Below the pieces are notes generated by a model, which saw only the letters and a program-made list of their open reading frames with translations, was not told the origin of the DNA and did not search any database. A DNA stretch of 64,000 nucleotides from Rhodospirillaceae bacterium UBA1479. Its GTDB lineage: Bacteria; Pseudomonadota; Alphaproteobacteria; Rhodospirillales; Casp-alpha2. Shown here piece by piece: positions 44,438 through 53,359 of this stretch. The position numbers were made by a program, and so were the translations under genes. The DNA lies in assembly GCA_002325375.1 (NCBI GenBank), contig DCRZ01000009.1, positions 344,156 through 408,155 of the forward strand. Reading direction: 5' to 3'. How positions within the stretch are numbered: the stretch's first letter is position 1; each line of letters opens with the position of its first letter.

Positions 44438-46498
44438 CTACTTCGCCTCCGCCGCCGTGCGGATGGGCAGGAGAACCCGCACGGTGGTGCCGCGCCCGAC
44501 GCGGCTGTCGATCTGAAGTTCGCCGTCGTGGGCCTCGGTCAGGGCTTTGGCGATGGACAGCCCCAGCCCCGTGCCCAACTGGGCAATGTGCGGATCGGAA
44601 TGTAATTGCTGGAACGGCTCGATCACGCGTTCCAGCTTTTCGTCGGGAATGCCCTTACCGGTATCGGAGACCTCAAGAATGTGCTGGCCCGGCTCTTCGC
44701 GCGCATTCAAGGTCACCAGTCCGCCCGGCGGCGTGAACTTCACGGCATTGAATAACAGGTTGAGAACCACCTGCTTGATCGCCCGCTCGTCCGCGAAAAG
44801 CTTCGAGACCGTCTCCGGCACCTTGATGTCGAAATAGATCTGATTGCAATCGATGGCCCCGGTGACGACCCGCAGGCAATCGTCGAACAGGGCGGCGATA
44901 TCGATGAGGGACCGGTTGAGGGTGTTGCGCCCGGCCTCGATCTTCGACAAGTCGAGGATGTCGTCGACCAGGGACAGCAAATGGCGGCTGGAGTGCATGA
45001 TGTCGCCGGCATACTCGTGGTATTTCTCCGATCCCAGGGGGCCGAAATACTGCCGGTTGATCATTTCCGAAAACCCGATGATGGCGTTCAGCGGCGTGCG
45101 CAACTCGTGGCTCATGGAGGCGAGAAAGTTGGATTTCGCCTTGCTGGCCTGTTCGGCTTCCATTTTCGCCGAATACAGGTTTTCCAGCACCAGGTTGTAC
45201 TGGCGCGCGATATCGCCGATATCGGAATTGGGCTCGACCGGAATGGGCCGGGAGAAATCGCCGGTCAGGCGCTGCACTTCCATGGACCGCAGAATGTCGA
45301 GCTGTTCCGTCGACTGGTTGTGTTCGCTGACGTTCAGGCCGATGCGTTCGGCCTCGGGTGACACCCGCAGCGGCACGACTTTGTTGATCAGCGACAGGAG
45401 GATGTAGCTGATGCCGAAGGCCCAGACGGCGGCGGTCAGAACGCCGGTGCCCTGGGCCAGGAATTGTCCCCAGCGGTCGAGGCCGGTGCCGAGCGTTTCC
45501 AGGTCGCCCAGGAGGGCGACGGCCATGGTGCCCCACACGCCGGCGACACCGTGCACGGGAAAGGCATAGACCACGTCGTCGAACTTCCAGCGGTCGAGCA
45601 GCAGCGAGGTCAGCACGCAGAGCCCACCACCGACGGCGCCGATGGTCACCGCCCCGGCGGTCGATACGCAATGGGCCGTCGGCGTGATCGCGACCAAACC
45701 GGCGAGTGCTCCGTTGAGCATGGTCGGCACGTCAAGCCGCTTCATCATGATGGGGCCCAACAACATCGCGCCCAGGCCGCCGAAGGCGCCGGCAATGACG
45801 GTGTTGAGAATGATATGCGGGACTTTATCCGTGGCCGCCAGGGTGCTGCCGCCGTTGAACCCGATCCAACCGACCCAGATGATGAACACGCCGAGCGCCG
45901 CCAGCGGTAGCGAGTGGCTGCGAAAGGGAGCACCCGATCCGTCGAACCGCCCGGTGCGGGGGCCGATGATTATCACGGCGGCCAGACTGACCCAACCGGC
46001 AATGGAATGGACCACCGTGCCGCCGGCGAAGTCGACGAATCCAAGCGCCGCCAGCCAGCCCGGATCACCGCCGAATGCGCCGCCCCAGGCCCAGTGACCG
46101 TAGATCGGATAGATCAGCAGGGCGACGACAAGGCTGATCAGGAGATATCCCGAGTAGCGCGCCCTTTCGGCGATGGCCCCGGAGACGATGGTCGTCGCCG
46201 TGCCGCAGAACATGAGTTGGAAGACGAAGAAGGTCGCTGATTTGGGATCGGTCAGGGAGAACAGGAAATTCTCCGTCCCGATCAGACCATTGTAGCTGGC
46301 GCCGAACATCAGGCCGAAGCCGACGAACCAGAACACACCGGCGGAGATGCAGAAGTCGGCGAAGTTCTTGGCCGCGACGTTGATCGAGTTTTTGGAACGG
46401 ACGGAGCCGCTTTCCAGGCAGCAGAACCCGGCCTGCATCATGAAGACCAAGGCCGACGCGGTCAGAACCCAGACGATGTCGATTTTCGTTGCGTCCAT
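44438..46498 (-). CDS. ammonium transporter-histidine kinase fusion (Amt-HK)
   Basis: This 686-residue protein combines an ammonium transporter (about residues 1-400) with a histidine kinase. The Amt part keeps the pore His pair (YGHWAWGG; VHGVAGVWG), GWIGFNGGS and FAGGTVVHSIAG, and ends with the Amt-like SEHNQSTEQL. A linker of about 60 residues, possibly HAMP-like (RLTGDFSRPIPVEPNSDIGD), leads to HisKA with SMSHELRTPLNAIIGFSEM (His about residue 463) and an HATPase domain with LGTGLGLSIAKAL. It would sense ammonium and signal, as described for Ks-Amt5 of Kuenenia. ATG at 46498 is chosen because the Amt begins there; the frame is open upstream to 46645. Confidence 0.95.
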   Translation of the reverse strand: MDATKIDIVWVLTASALVFMMQAGFCCLESGSVRSKNSINVAAKNFADFCISAGVFWFVGFGLMFGASYNGLIGTENFLFSLTDPKSATFFVFQLMFCGTATTIVSGAIAERARYSGYLLISLVVALLIYPIYGHWAWGGAFGGDPGWLAALGFVDFAGGTVVHSIAGWVSLAAVIIIGPRTGRFDGSGAPFRSHSLPLAALGVFIIWVGWIGFNGGSTLAATDKVPHIILNTVIAGAFGGLGAMLLGPIMMKRLDVPTMLNGALAGLVAITPTAHCVSTAGAVTIGAVGGGLCVLTSLLLDRWKFDDVVYAFPVHGVAGVWGTMAVALLGDLETLGTGLDRWGQFLAQGTGVLTAAVWAFGISYILLSLINKVVPLRVSPEAERIGLNVSEHNQSTEQLDILRSMEVQRLTGDFSRPIPVEPNSDIGDIARQYNLVLENLYSAKMEAEQASKAKSNFLASMSHELRTPLNAIIGFSEMINRQYFGPLGSEKYHEYAGDIMHSSRHLLSLVDDILDLSKIEAGRNTLNRSLIDIAALFDDCLRVVTGAIDCNQIYFDIKVPETVSKLFADERAIKQVVLNLLFNAVKFTPPGGLVTLNAREEPGQHILEVSDTGKGIPDEKLERVIEPFQQLHSDPHIAQLGTGLGLSIAKALTEAHDGELQIDSRVGRGTTVRVLLPIRTAAEAK

Positions 46499-46748
46499 CA
46501 GGCCCCGCCCGCGTTCGGCTGTTTGGCTGCAGTCGGGACGGGATTGATGCGCCCAGGTCGGGGCACCGCCGGGGCGCCGCATCGAAATTTCTGCAAGAAA
46601 GGCTCCTTCTATGGAGAAATCAGGCTGTGTGACGAAAACACACAATGCTGCATTGCAACATAAGAGAAATTTTACGGCCCTCCGAACGCGTGGACAAGGC
46701 CAAAACGGACTTTTTTATGATGAAATCCGGACCTTCTGCAGCCGGGTT

Positions 46749-46777
46749 TTGACAGTTGTTGCGGAATAAATTATTGA
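46749..46777 (+). promoter_or_regulatory. promoter of the GntR gene
   Basis: TTGACA (46749-46754) and TATTGA (46772-46777) are separated by 17 bases. The operator-like palindrome begins two bases after this -10, where a repressor could block the start site. Confidence 0.45.
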
Positions 46778-46778
46778 A

Positions 46779-46799
46779 TTCTGAATACGGAATTCAGAA
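46779..46799 (+). promoter_or_regulatory. palindromic operator of the GntR gene
   Basis: TTCTGAAT-ACGGA-ATTCAGAA is a perfect 8-base-pair inverted repeat placed immediately after the -10 and just before the GntR start at 46813. Its position is typical of autorepression. Confidence 0.55.
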
Positions 46800-46812
46800 A
46801 TGGCGTGATGTG

Positions 46813-47511
46813 ATGCCTCGACTTGATCCGATGCCTGCCCTGGCGGAACGCGTGCGTGACGCGATCGTCGATTCCATCCTGCAGGGCACGTACCGCGCCG
46901 GCGAGCGTTTGGCGCAGGAAAAGCTGGCGGAAGAATTGGGCGTGTCGCGTCAGCCGGTCAGCCATGCCCTGAACGTGCTGAAGGAGCAGGGGGTCCTGGT
47001 CACCCTTGGGCGCAAGGGCTTGACGGTGGCGCCCATGGACCCGGCCCTGGTCGTGCAGCTTTATCAAATTCGCGGCCCCCTGGACGGCTTGGCCGCGCGT
47101 CTGGCCGCGGGCCGCGTGGCGCGGGGGGAGACCGCGCCCGGCGAGGTGGCGCGCCTGCAAGACCTGGCCGATCGGTATCAGGATCTCGGCCCCGGGGCCG
47201 AGGAGAAGCCCCGTGAACTGGCCCGGCGGATCAACGCCGACATGCAGTTTCACGTCGGCCTCTACCGCCTGTCCGGCAATCCGCTGATCGAGGATGTAAC
47301 GCGGCCCCATTGGGTTCATTTCCGCCGCTCCATGCAGGCCGTGCTGACGCATCCCGGCGGACGGTCGGAGCCCTGGGTACAGCACCGCGCCATCCTAGCG
47401 GCGGTGCTGGCCGGCGATGCACCCGAGGCCGAACGTCTGTCCACCCATCACTCCCAGGCCGCGGCGACCACCGCCGAGGCCAGCCTGACGAAGGACCATC
47501 CCAGCGCATGA
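46813..47511 (+). CDS. GntR family transcriptional regulator (FCD domain)
   Basis: This 232-residue protein has an N-terminal winged HTH (RVRDAIVDSILQGTYRAGER, then LAEELGVSRQPVSHALNVLK) and an FCD-type C-terminal domain with DMQFHVGLYRLSGNPLIED and the final QHRAILAAVLAGD. It starts at 46813 after the palindrome. It overlaps the alpha/beta hydrolase gene by four bases (ATGA), so it probably regulates its own operon. A metal/carboxylate effector is typical of FCD proteins. Confidence 0.9.
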   Translation: MPRLDPMPALAERVRDAIVDSILQGTYRAGERLAQEKLAEELGVSRQPVSHALNVLKEQGVLVTLGRKGLTVAPMDPALVVQLYQIRGPLDGLAARLAAGRVARGETAPGEVARLQDLADRYQDLGPGAEEKPRELARRINADMQFHVGLYRLSGNPLIEDVTRPHWVHFRRSMQAVLTHPGGRSEPWVQHRAILAAVLAGDAPEAERLSTHHSQAAATTAEASLTKDHPSA

Positions 47512-48332
47512 AACGCCTGACCCTGGGGCCCGACGACGCCCTGCCTTACGAGCATCACGAACCGGCGCGCGAAGGTGCCCCGACCTTCGTTTTCGTCAAC
47601 GCCCTGACGGGCAGCACCGCGGCTTGGGAAGCGGCCATCGCACCGCACCTGCGGGATGGCGGTTTCGGCACGCTCAGCTACAATTTCAGGGGCCAGGAAG
47701 GGGCGCCCTTCGCAGCCGGGACCGAACTGACGCCGACGTTGATCGTCGATGACCTTTGCGCCCTGCTCAGGCATTGCGCGCCCAGCAACCCCGTGCTCAC
47801 CGGTTTGTCCATCGGCGGCCTGTTCGCCGCCCAGGCCGTCCTGCGGAAGGTCTTCCCCGCCCGGGGCCTGGTGCTGCTGAACACCCTGCGCGAAATCGGC
47901 CCGCGCATCGCCTGGGTCAATGACGCCATGGAGGTCATCGTCGGCGCCGGCGGCGTGCCGCTGTTCATGGACGCCCTGTTCCCGCTGCTGGTGAATCCGG
48001 AATTCGCGTCCCAATCACGGGCGAATTTCCTGAAGGGCGACTACGCGCCCATGGACCCGAGCCATGGGCATATGAACCTCATGCGCAATGCCAGGGCCAC
48101 GGATTGGGACATCACCTATGAGGACCTGACCCTGCCGACCCTGGTGATCACCGGTCATCAGGACCGGGTGTTCCTGGACACGGAGGTCGTCGATCGCCTG
48201 TACAAGCGCCTGTCCGACGCACGGCGCGAGGATTGGCCGGATGCCGGGCATTTGCTGCCGTTGGAGCGGCCGGATCGGCTTGCCGAAAGCCTGGCGCGGT
48301 TCGGTGCGGAGATCGAAGGGGCCGGCCAGTGA
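47508..48332 (+). CDS. alpha/beta hydrolase
   Basis: This 274-residue protein has the nucleophile elbow GLSIG (in LTGLSIGGLFAAQAVLRKVF), a GHQDRVF acidic-loop region and final His in PDAGHLLPLERPD. Fold and length fit proline iminopeptidase or esterase-like hydrolases; the substrate is unknown. It is the middle gene of the GntR-hydrolase-EamA operon; ends overlap by four bases. Confidence 0.9.
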   Translation: MKRLTLGPDDALPYEHHEPAREGAPTFVFVNALTGSTAAWEAAIAPHLRDGGFGTLSYNFRGQEGAPFAAGTELTPTLIVDDLCALLRHCAPSNPVLTGLSIGGLFAAQAVLRKVFPARGLVLLNTLREIGPRIAWVNDAMEVIVGAGGVPLFMDALFPLLVNPEFASQSRANFLKGDYAPMDPSHGHMNLMRNARATDWDITYEDLTLPTLVITGHQDRVFLDTEVVDRLYKRLSDARREDWPDAGHLLPLERPDRLAESLARFGAEIEGAGQ

Positions 48333-49273
48333 ACATCTCGGAGCGGTTCGCCTATGTGGCGGTGTTCGTGGGCGTTCTCGGGCATGCGTCTTCTGAATTC
48401 GTAGCGGTGGGGTCGGGGATCGCCGGACCGGAACTGTCCGTTTGGCGCTATCTTTTCGGCGGGGCGGGATTGATGGTCCTGGCGCTGGTGATCACGGGAC
48501 CACGGAAGTTGTTCCTGCCCCTGCGCACCCATGCCTGGGCGATGCTGTGGCTGTCGATCGTCGGGGTGTCCTTCGGCTACCTGGCGTTCCATTGGGCATT
48601 GGACTTCGCGACCGTGATTCAAGTGGCGACCGTGGTGACGACGGTTCCCATTTTCGTCGGGCTGGCCAACAGGGTGATCGGCGGTCAGGCGCTGACCGCC
48701 GTCAAGATCGTCACCGGGCTGTGCGCGGTCGCCGGGCTGGTGCTGCTGATCACGGATGGTGTGCTGGACAAGCTGGTGGGCGGACAGGATTCGATCTGGG
48801 GCGTGTTGCTGGCGCTGGCCTGCGCGACGATCGGCGCGTTCTATGCCGTTCGGGTCAAGCCGGTCATCGCCCAGTACGGGGCGTTGAACGTGACGGCCCT
48901 GTCCATGATGATCGGCGGCCTTGGCCTTTGGGTCGGGGTCGGTTTCGGATTTTCGATCTGGGTCAATCCGCTCACGTTGTTCGATCGGCCGATGTCCAAC
49001 TGGGGCTGGATTCTGACCCTGGCTTTGTGGAACACGACGATCACCCAGTTCCTGTGGTTCGGCGGCTTAGCGGCCGCGGCGGATATGACACGGGCGAGTT
49101 ATCTGTTCTTCCTCAAACCCATCATTGCGGCGGCCTTGGCATTGGTTTTCCTGGGGGAACAGTTGTCGGTGCTGCAGGCCGTGGCGATCGTCGTCGTCAC
49201 CGGGTCTGTAGTGATCGAAATCTACTGGTCCAAGCTGGCGGCGCTTGCTCTGCGGCGGGAAAAACAAGCCTAA
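48329..49273 (+). CDS. EamA/DMT family transporter
   Basis: This 314-residue membrane protein has about ten hydrophobic segments and two EamA-like halves: LSVWRYLFGGAGLMVLALVI with GYLAFHWALDFATVIQVATV, and FLWFGGLAAAADMTRASYLF with FLKPIIAAALALVFLGEQL. The family exports or imports metabolites. Its GTG start overlaps the hydrolase stop. It completes the GntR operon; the substrate may be the hydrolase product. Confidence 0.9.
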   Translation: MNISERFAYVAVFVGVLGHASSEFVAVGSGIAGPELSVWRYLFGGAGLMVLALVITGPRKLFLPLRTHAWAMLWLSIVGVSFGYLAFHWALDFATVIQVATVVTTVPIFVGLANRVIGGQALTAVKIVTGLCAVAGLVLLITDGVLDKLVGGQDSIWGVLLALACATIGAFYAVRVKPVIAQYGALNVTALSMMIGGLGLWVGVGFGFSIWVNPLTLFDRPMSNWGWILTLALWNTTITQFLWFGGLAAAADMTRASYLFFLKPIIAAALALVFLGEQLSVLQAVAIVVVTGSVVIEIYWSKLAALALRREKQA

Positions 49274-49308
49274 GGATTCGCGGCTTTAGGCCGCATAGCT
49301 GGCTATAA

Positions 49309-49323
49309 TTTCGCAATGCGAAA
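49309..49323 (+). promoter_or_regulatory. perfect palindrome upstream of the second IclR gene
   Basis: TTTCGC-AAT-GCGAAA is a perfect inverted repeat, overlapping a TATAAT at 49304-49309. It lies 123 bases before the IclR start and is a good operator candidate for autoregulation. Confidence 0.5.
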
Positions 49324-49445
49324 CTAAATTCCGAAAATTGACCAGATTATTCCATCGTGACAAAGTGCCGTCCGCTCGGGTGAGGATGCCTTTCTCCCGG
49401 GCCTGATCAGGGAGACGGCGCGGACCCGCGTCGGACGACATCGAC

Positions 49446-50291
49446 ATGACCGGCCGTGCCGACCGCAGCGCCTTGCCGCTGGACGACTACCCCGAAGCAA
49501 CCGAAGGCGAAGACCGCCAGTTTGTCACCGCCCTGGCGCGGGGGCTCAGCGTGTTGCGCGCGTTTCAGCCCGGCGACGGCGTCCTCGGCAACGGTGACAT
49601 CGCCGAGCGCACGGGCCTGCCCAAACCCACGGTATCGCGCCTGACCCATACGCTGACCCGCCTGGGTTACCTGACCCATGCGGAACGCCTAGGCAAATAC
49701 CGGCTGGGGCCGGGGGTCTTGTCGCTGGGCTATTCGCTGCTCGCCAATATGGATATCCGCAAAATCGCGCGGCCCTACATGCAGGAACTGGCCAACGCGT
49801 CGGGGCTGTCGCTGGCGCTCGGCGCCCGCGACCGCCTGAACATGGTTTATCTGGAACATGCCCGGGACGCGGGCTCGGTGACGCTGCGCCTGGACATCGG
49901 CTCGCACATTCCCATCGCGACCACGGCCATGGGCCGGGCCTTCCTGGCCGCTATTCCGGAGAACGAGCGGGCATATCTGATGTCGGCCATGGCCGAGCGC
50001 GCCGGCGCCGCCTGGCCGCCCATGGCGAAGGGGGTGGAGCGCGCCCTGCGTCAGGTTGCCGAAACCGGGTTCTGTACGTCCTTCGGCGAATGGCAGCAGG
50101 ACGTCAATGCGGTCGGCGTGCCGCTCAGGTCCATGGACGGGGCCACGGTGATGGCGCTCAACTGCGGCGGCCCGGCTTTTCTGCACAAGCCGGAAAAGCT
50201 GGAAGCGGAATGGGGGCCGCGTCTGGTCAACGTGGCGCGCACCATCGAAAAGGAAATGCAAAACGGATTTGCCGCCCAGGGACCCTGGTAG
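49446..50291 (+). CDS. IclR family transcriptional regulator
   Basis: This 281-residue protein has an acidic N-terminal tail, then an HTH (ALARGLSVLRAFQPGDGVLG, RTGLPKPTVSRLTHTLTRLG) and the IclR effector domain with AYLMSAMAERAGAAWPP. It reads directly into the acyl-CoA dehydrogenase pair 29 bases later. It probably controls their operon and is likely autoregulated through the palindrome at 49309. Confidence 0.9.
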   Translation: MTGRADRSALPLDDYPEATEGEDRQFVTALARGLSVLRAFQPGDGVLGNGDIAERTGLPKPTVSRLTHTLTRLGYLTHAERLGKYRLGPGVLSLGYSLLANMDIRKIARPYMQELANASGLSLALGARDRLNMVYLEHARDAGSVTLRLDIGSHIPIATTAMGRAFLAAIPENERAYLMSAMAERAGAAWPPMAKGVERALRQVAETGFCTSFGEWQQDVNAVGVPLRSMDGATVMALNCGGPAFLHKPEKLEAEWGPRLVNVARTIEKEMQNGFAAQGPW

Positions 50292-50320
50292 ACGGCAGCC
50301 CGCATCAGGAGAGACGTGCA

Positions 50321-51529
50321 TTGGACCTGAATCTGACAACCGAGGAACAGGCGTTCCAAGACGATGTGCGCGGTTTCCTGCGCGCCAACATCCCGCCCGC
50401 GATCAAGCGCAAGGTCGATCTGGGCCTGAAACTGGTGAAGGACGATTACGTCGTCTGGCAGCGCATCCTGTATGAACAGGGCTGGATCGCCCCCGGCTGG
50501 CCCAAGGAATATGGTGGCCCCGGTTGGTCCCCCGTGCAGCGCTTCCTGTACGAAGAAGAACTGGCGGCGGCATCGAGCCCGCGGCTCATCACATTCGGGC
50601 TCAAGATGCTGGGCCCGGTGCTGATCGAATTCGGCACGCCGGAACAGAAGGCGCATTACCTGCCGCGCATCCTGGCCAGCGAGGATTGGTGGTGCCAGGG
50701 CTTTTCCGAACCGGGGGCGGGGTCCGACCTGGCGTCGCTGACGACCCGGGCGGTGCGTGACGGCGACCATTACATCGTCAACGGCCAGAAGACCTGGACC
50801 ACCCTGGCGCAATACGCGGACTGGATCTTCTGCCTGGTGCGGACGTCCAACGAGGGCAAGAAGCAGCAGGGCATCTCGTTCCTCTTGATCGACATGAAAA
50901 CCCCCGGCGTCACCGTGCGTCCGATCAAGACATTGGACGGCGGGCAGGAAATCAACGACGTGTTCCTGGAAAACGTGAAGGTTCCGGCAGAGAACCTGGT
51001 GGGTAAGGAGAACGACGGCTGGACCATTGCCAAGTTCCTGTTGAGCCACGAACGGTTCGGCATTGCCGGCGTCGCGCGCTCCAAGAAACAGATGGAACGC
51101 GTTCGTGACATCGCCGGCAAGGAAATGAAGCGCGGCCGCCCGCTGATCGAGGACGCCCGTTTCCGCGAGCGCATGGCCGAGGTCGAGATCGAACTGACGG
51201 CCCTGGAAATGACCGAACTGCGCCTGCTGTCCGAGGAGGCGGCCGGGCGCAAGCCGGGGCCGGAAGCCTCGATCCTCAAACTGAAGGGCACCCAGGTGCA
51301 GCAGGGCATTACCGAACTGCTGCTGGAAGCCGTCGGCAACCGGGCGCACGCCTTCGATCCGGGCATTCTGGAGGATGAGTGGCCGGGCATGGGCAACGAC
51401 GGCCCGCCCGTGCCGGAACATGCCGCCACGGTGGCCAGTCATTACTTCAACTGGCGCAAGGCGTCGATCTACGGCGGCAGCAACGAAATCCAGCGCAGCA
51501 TCATCGCCAAGGCGATCCTCGGCCTTTGA
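50321..51529 (+). CDS. acyl-CoA dehydrogenase, large subunit-like
   Basis: This 402-residue flavoenzyme has QGFSEPGAGSDLASLTTRAV (FAD-binding loop) and the C-terminal KASIYGGSNEIQRSIIAKAI. TTG at 50321 is chosen because AGGAGAG lies about 10 bases upstream. The sequence most resembles the large subunit of two-subunit dehydrogenases such as PimC; the second subunit gene follows 16 bases later. Substrate not known; the pimeloyl comparison suggests dicarboxyl- or ring-derived acyl-CoA. Confidence 0.88.
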   Translation: MDLNLTTEEQAFQDDVRGFLRANIPPAIKRKVDLGLKLVKDDYVVWQRILYEQGWIAPGWPKEYGGPGWSPVQRFLYEEELAAASSPRLITFGLKMLGPVLIEFGTPEQKAHYLPRILASEDWWCQGFSEPGAGSDLASLTTRAVRDGDHYIVNGQKTWTTLAQYADWIFCLVRTSNEGKKQQGISFLLIDMKTPGVTVRPIKTLDGGQEINDVFLENVKVPAENLVGKENDGWTIAKFLLSHERFGIAGVARSKKQMERVRDIAGKEMKRGRPLIEDARFRERMAEVEIELTALEMTELRLLSEEAAGRKPGPEASILKLKGTQVQQGITELLLEAVGNRAHAFDPGILEDEWPGMGNDGPPVPEHAATVASHYFNWRKASIYGGSNEIQRSIIAKAILGL

Positions 51530-51545
51530 CGGATACTCCAAGACC

Positions 51546-52679
51546 ATGAATTTCACCTTCTCCGACGAACAAATCCTGATCCGCGACATGGCGGAACGCT
51601 TCTTTCGCGACGATTACGGTCTCGACGTCCGGCGCAAGCATCAGGCCCTGCCGGGCGGGTTCTGCCGGGAGACCTGGGCGCGCTTCGCCGATATGGGCTG
51701 GCTGGCGCTCGGCATTCCCGAAGACCTGGGCGGCATCGGCGGCGGCACGGTCGACATGGCGATCCTGATGGAAGCCATGGGCGGCGGCCTGGCGGTCGAA
51801 CCGTTCCTGGCCACCGTGGTGCTGGGCGGCACGTTGATCCGCGACGGCGCGCGCCCCGACATTCAGGCGGACCTGCTGCCGCGCCTGGCCGCCGGGGAAT
51901 TGCATCTGTCCTTCGCTTATTCGGAAGCGCAATCGCGCTATGACCTCAACGATGTGCGGACCCGGGCCAAGGCGGACGGAAGCGGGTTTGTTCTGGACGG
52001 TGCGAAGACCGTCGCCCTCCATGCCGGGACGGTGGACAAGATCGCGGTGACGGCGCGCACCTCGGGCGGCGAGCGGGACGACGGCGGGATTACGATATTC
52101 CTGGTTGATGCCGATGCCCCCGGCCTGACGGTCACCGATTATCCCACGGTCGACGGCCTGCGCGCCGGGGACGTTGCGCTGGACGGCGTGCGGGTCGACG
52201 CCGAGGCCGTGCTGGGCGCGGTGGACGGCGGCTTGCCCCTGGCCGAGGCGGCAATCGACCGGGCGGCGGCCCTGGTGTCGGCGGAGGCCGCCGGGCTGAT
52301 GGCGGCCCTCACCCGTGATACGGTCGCGTTCCTGAAAGAACGCAAACAGTTCGGCCGGCCCTTGGGCGATTTTCAGGCCCTGCAGCATCGTGCCACGGAG
52401 ATGTATATGGATACGGAACTGACCCGCTCGCTCGCCTATATGGCCGCCGTCCGCCAGGACGGGGATGACCGACCGGCTGCCCGCCGCGCGGCCTCCCAGG
52501 CCAAGGCCAAGGCCGGGCAGGCGGGGCGCCTGATCGGCCAGGAAGCGGTGCAACTACATGGCGGCATGGGGGTGACGGACGAGATGCCCGTGGGCCATTA
52601 CTTCAAGCGCCTGACCCTGATCGACCACAGCTTCGGCGACCGTGCCCATCACCTGGACCGCCTGGCGGACATGGCATGA
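51546..52679 (+). CDS. acyl-CoA dehydrogenase, small subunit-like
   Basis: This 377-residue protein has FTFSDEQILIRDMAERFF at the start, LGIPEDLGGIGGGTVDMAIL and, at the end, FGDRAHHLDRLADM. The FAD-loop is weaker than in the first gene (AYSEAQSRYDLNDVRTRAKA), as in the small subunit of heteromeric enzymes such as PimD. Together the two genes probably form an alpha2-beta2 dehydrogenase. It overlaps the DUF2238 gene by four bases. Confidence 0.88.
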   Translation: MNFTFSDEQILIRDMAERFFRDDYGLDVRRKHQALPGGFCRETWARFADMGWLALGIPEDLGGIGGGTVDMAILMEAMGGGLAVEPFLATVVLGGTLIRDGARPDIQADLLPRLAAGELHLSFAYSEAQSRYDLNDVRTRAKADGSGFVLDGAKTVALHAGTVDKIAVTARTSGGERDDGGITIFLVDADAPGLTVTDYPTVDGLRAGDVALDGVRVDAEAVLGAVDGGLPLAEAAIDRAAALVSAEAAGLMAALTRDTVAFLKERKQFGRPLGDFQALQHRATEMYMDTELTRSLAYMAAVRQDGDDRPAARRAASQAKAKAGQAGRLIGQEAVQLHGGMGVTDEMPVGHYFKRLTLIDHSFGDRAHHLDRLADMA

Positions 52680-53290
52680 TCGCCGGAAACGCCAAGGAAC
52701 CCGCCGTTCTCGGCCTGCTGTGGCTGGTGACGTTGGGGATCTCCGCCATCGGCCCGGCGGACTATTTGATCTGGTTCATGGAAGTTCTGCCGGTGATGAT
52801 CGCCCTGGTCCTGATGGCGGCGACCCAGCGCGACTTTCCCCTGACGCCGCTGCTTTACCGCCTGGCCTTCCTGCACGGCCTGGCGCTGATCCTGGGCGGC
52901 CATTACACCTATGCCCATGTGCCGTTGGGGTTCTGGTTTCAGGATATCTTTGATTTGGCACGCAATCCGTATGATCGCATCGGGCATTTTTTCCAGGGCT
53001 TCGTCCCCGCCATCCTGGCCAGGGAGATTTTGATCCGACAGGGGTTCATGGCCCGGGGACGCATGTTGTTCTTTGTCGTCGTCTGCATCTGCCTGGCGTT
53101 CAGCGCGTTTTACGAGTTGATCGAATGGTGGGCGGCGGTCCTTCTGGGGCAGGGGGCGATGGAATTCCTGGGCACCCAGGGCGACGTGTGGGACAGCCAG
53201 TGGGATATGTTCATGGCCTTGATCGGCGCGATCCTGGCGCAGGTTCTGCTGTCCCGGCGCCACGATCACGAGATCGCGAACATCAGATAA
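52676..53290 (+). CDS. DUF2238 (YjdF-like) membrane protein
   Basis: This 204-residue protein has five or six hydrophobic segments with FWFQDIFDLARNPYDRIGHF, FSAFYELIEWWAAVLLG and GDVWDSQWDMFMALIGAIL, matching DUF2238. The conserved His, Glu and Asp residues sit near the membrane face. Function unknown. Its ATG overlaps the preceding dehydrogenase stop (ATGA), so it is co-translated with the acyl-CoA dehydrogenases though likely unrelated to their chemistry. Confidence 0.85.
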   Translation: MIAGNAKEPAVLGLLWLVTLGISAIGPADYLIWFMEVLPVMIALVLMAATQRDFPLTPLLYRLAFLHGLALILGGHYTYAHVPLGFWFQDIFDLARNPYDRIGHFFQGFVPAILAREILIRQGFMARGRMLFFVVVCICLAFSAFYELIEWWAAVLLGQGAMEFLGTQGDVWDSQWDMFMALIGAILAQVLLSRRHDHEIANIR

Positions 53291-53359
53291 TGCCGATTTC
53301 GCGACCGGCGGTTCCGTGTCATAATTGCACCATATCCACCAGTCTGGGAGGCTGATCAC

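Larger units (their letters stand above)
46499..46812. other. divergent intergenic region between Amt-HK and GntR
   Basis: This 314-base stretch holds no supported gene. It contains two dyads, TGTGTG-N7-CACACA (46626-46644) and AATGC-T-GCATT (46644-46654), which could be regulatory for the Amt-kinase. No sigma-54 GG-N10-GC promoter or NtrC-like site was found by eye. The GntR promoter and its palindrome lie at the right-hand end. Confidence 0.5.

Noticed and set aside
46626..46654. Sigma-54/NtrC control of the Amt-kinase
   Set aside because: No GG-N10-GC element or NtrC-like dyad in the right position; the visible dyads have other sequences.
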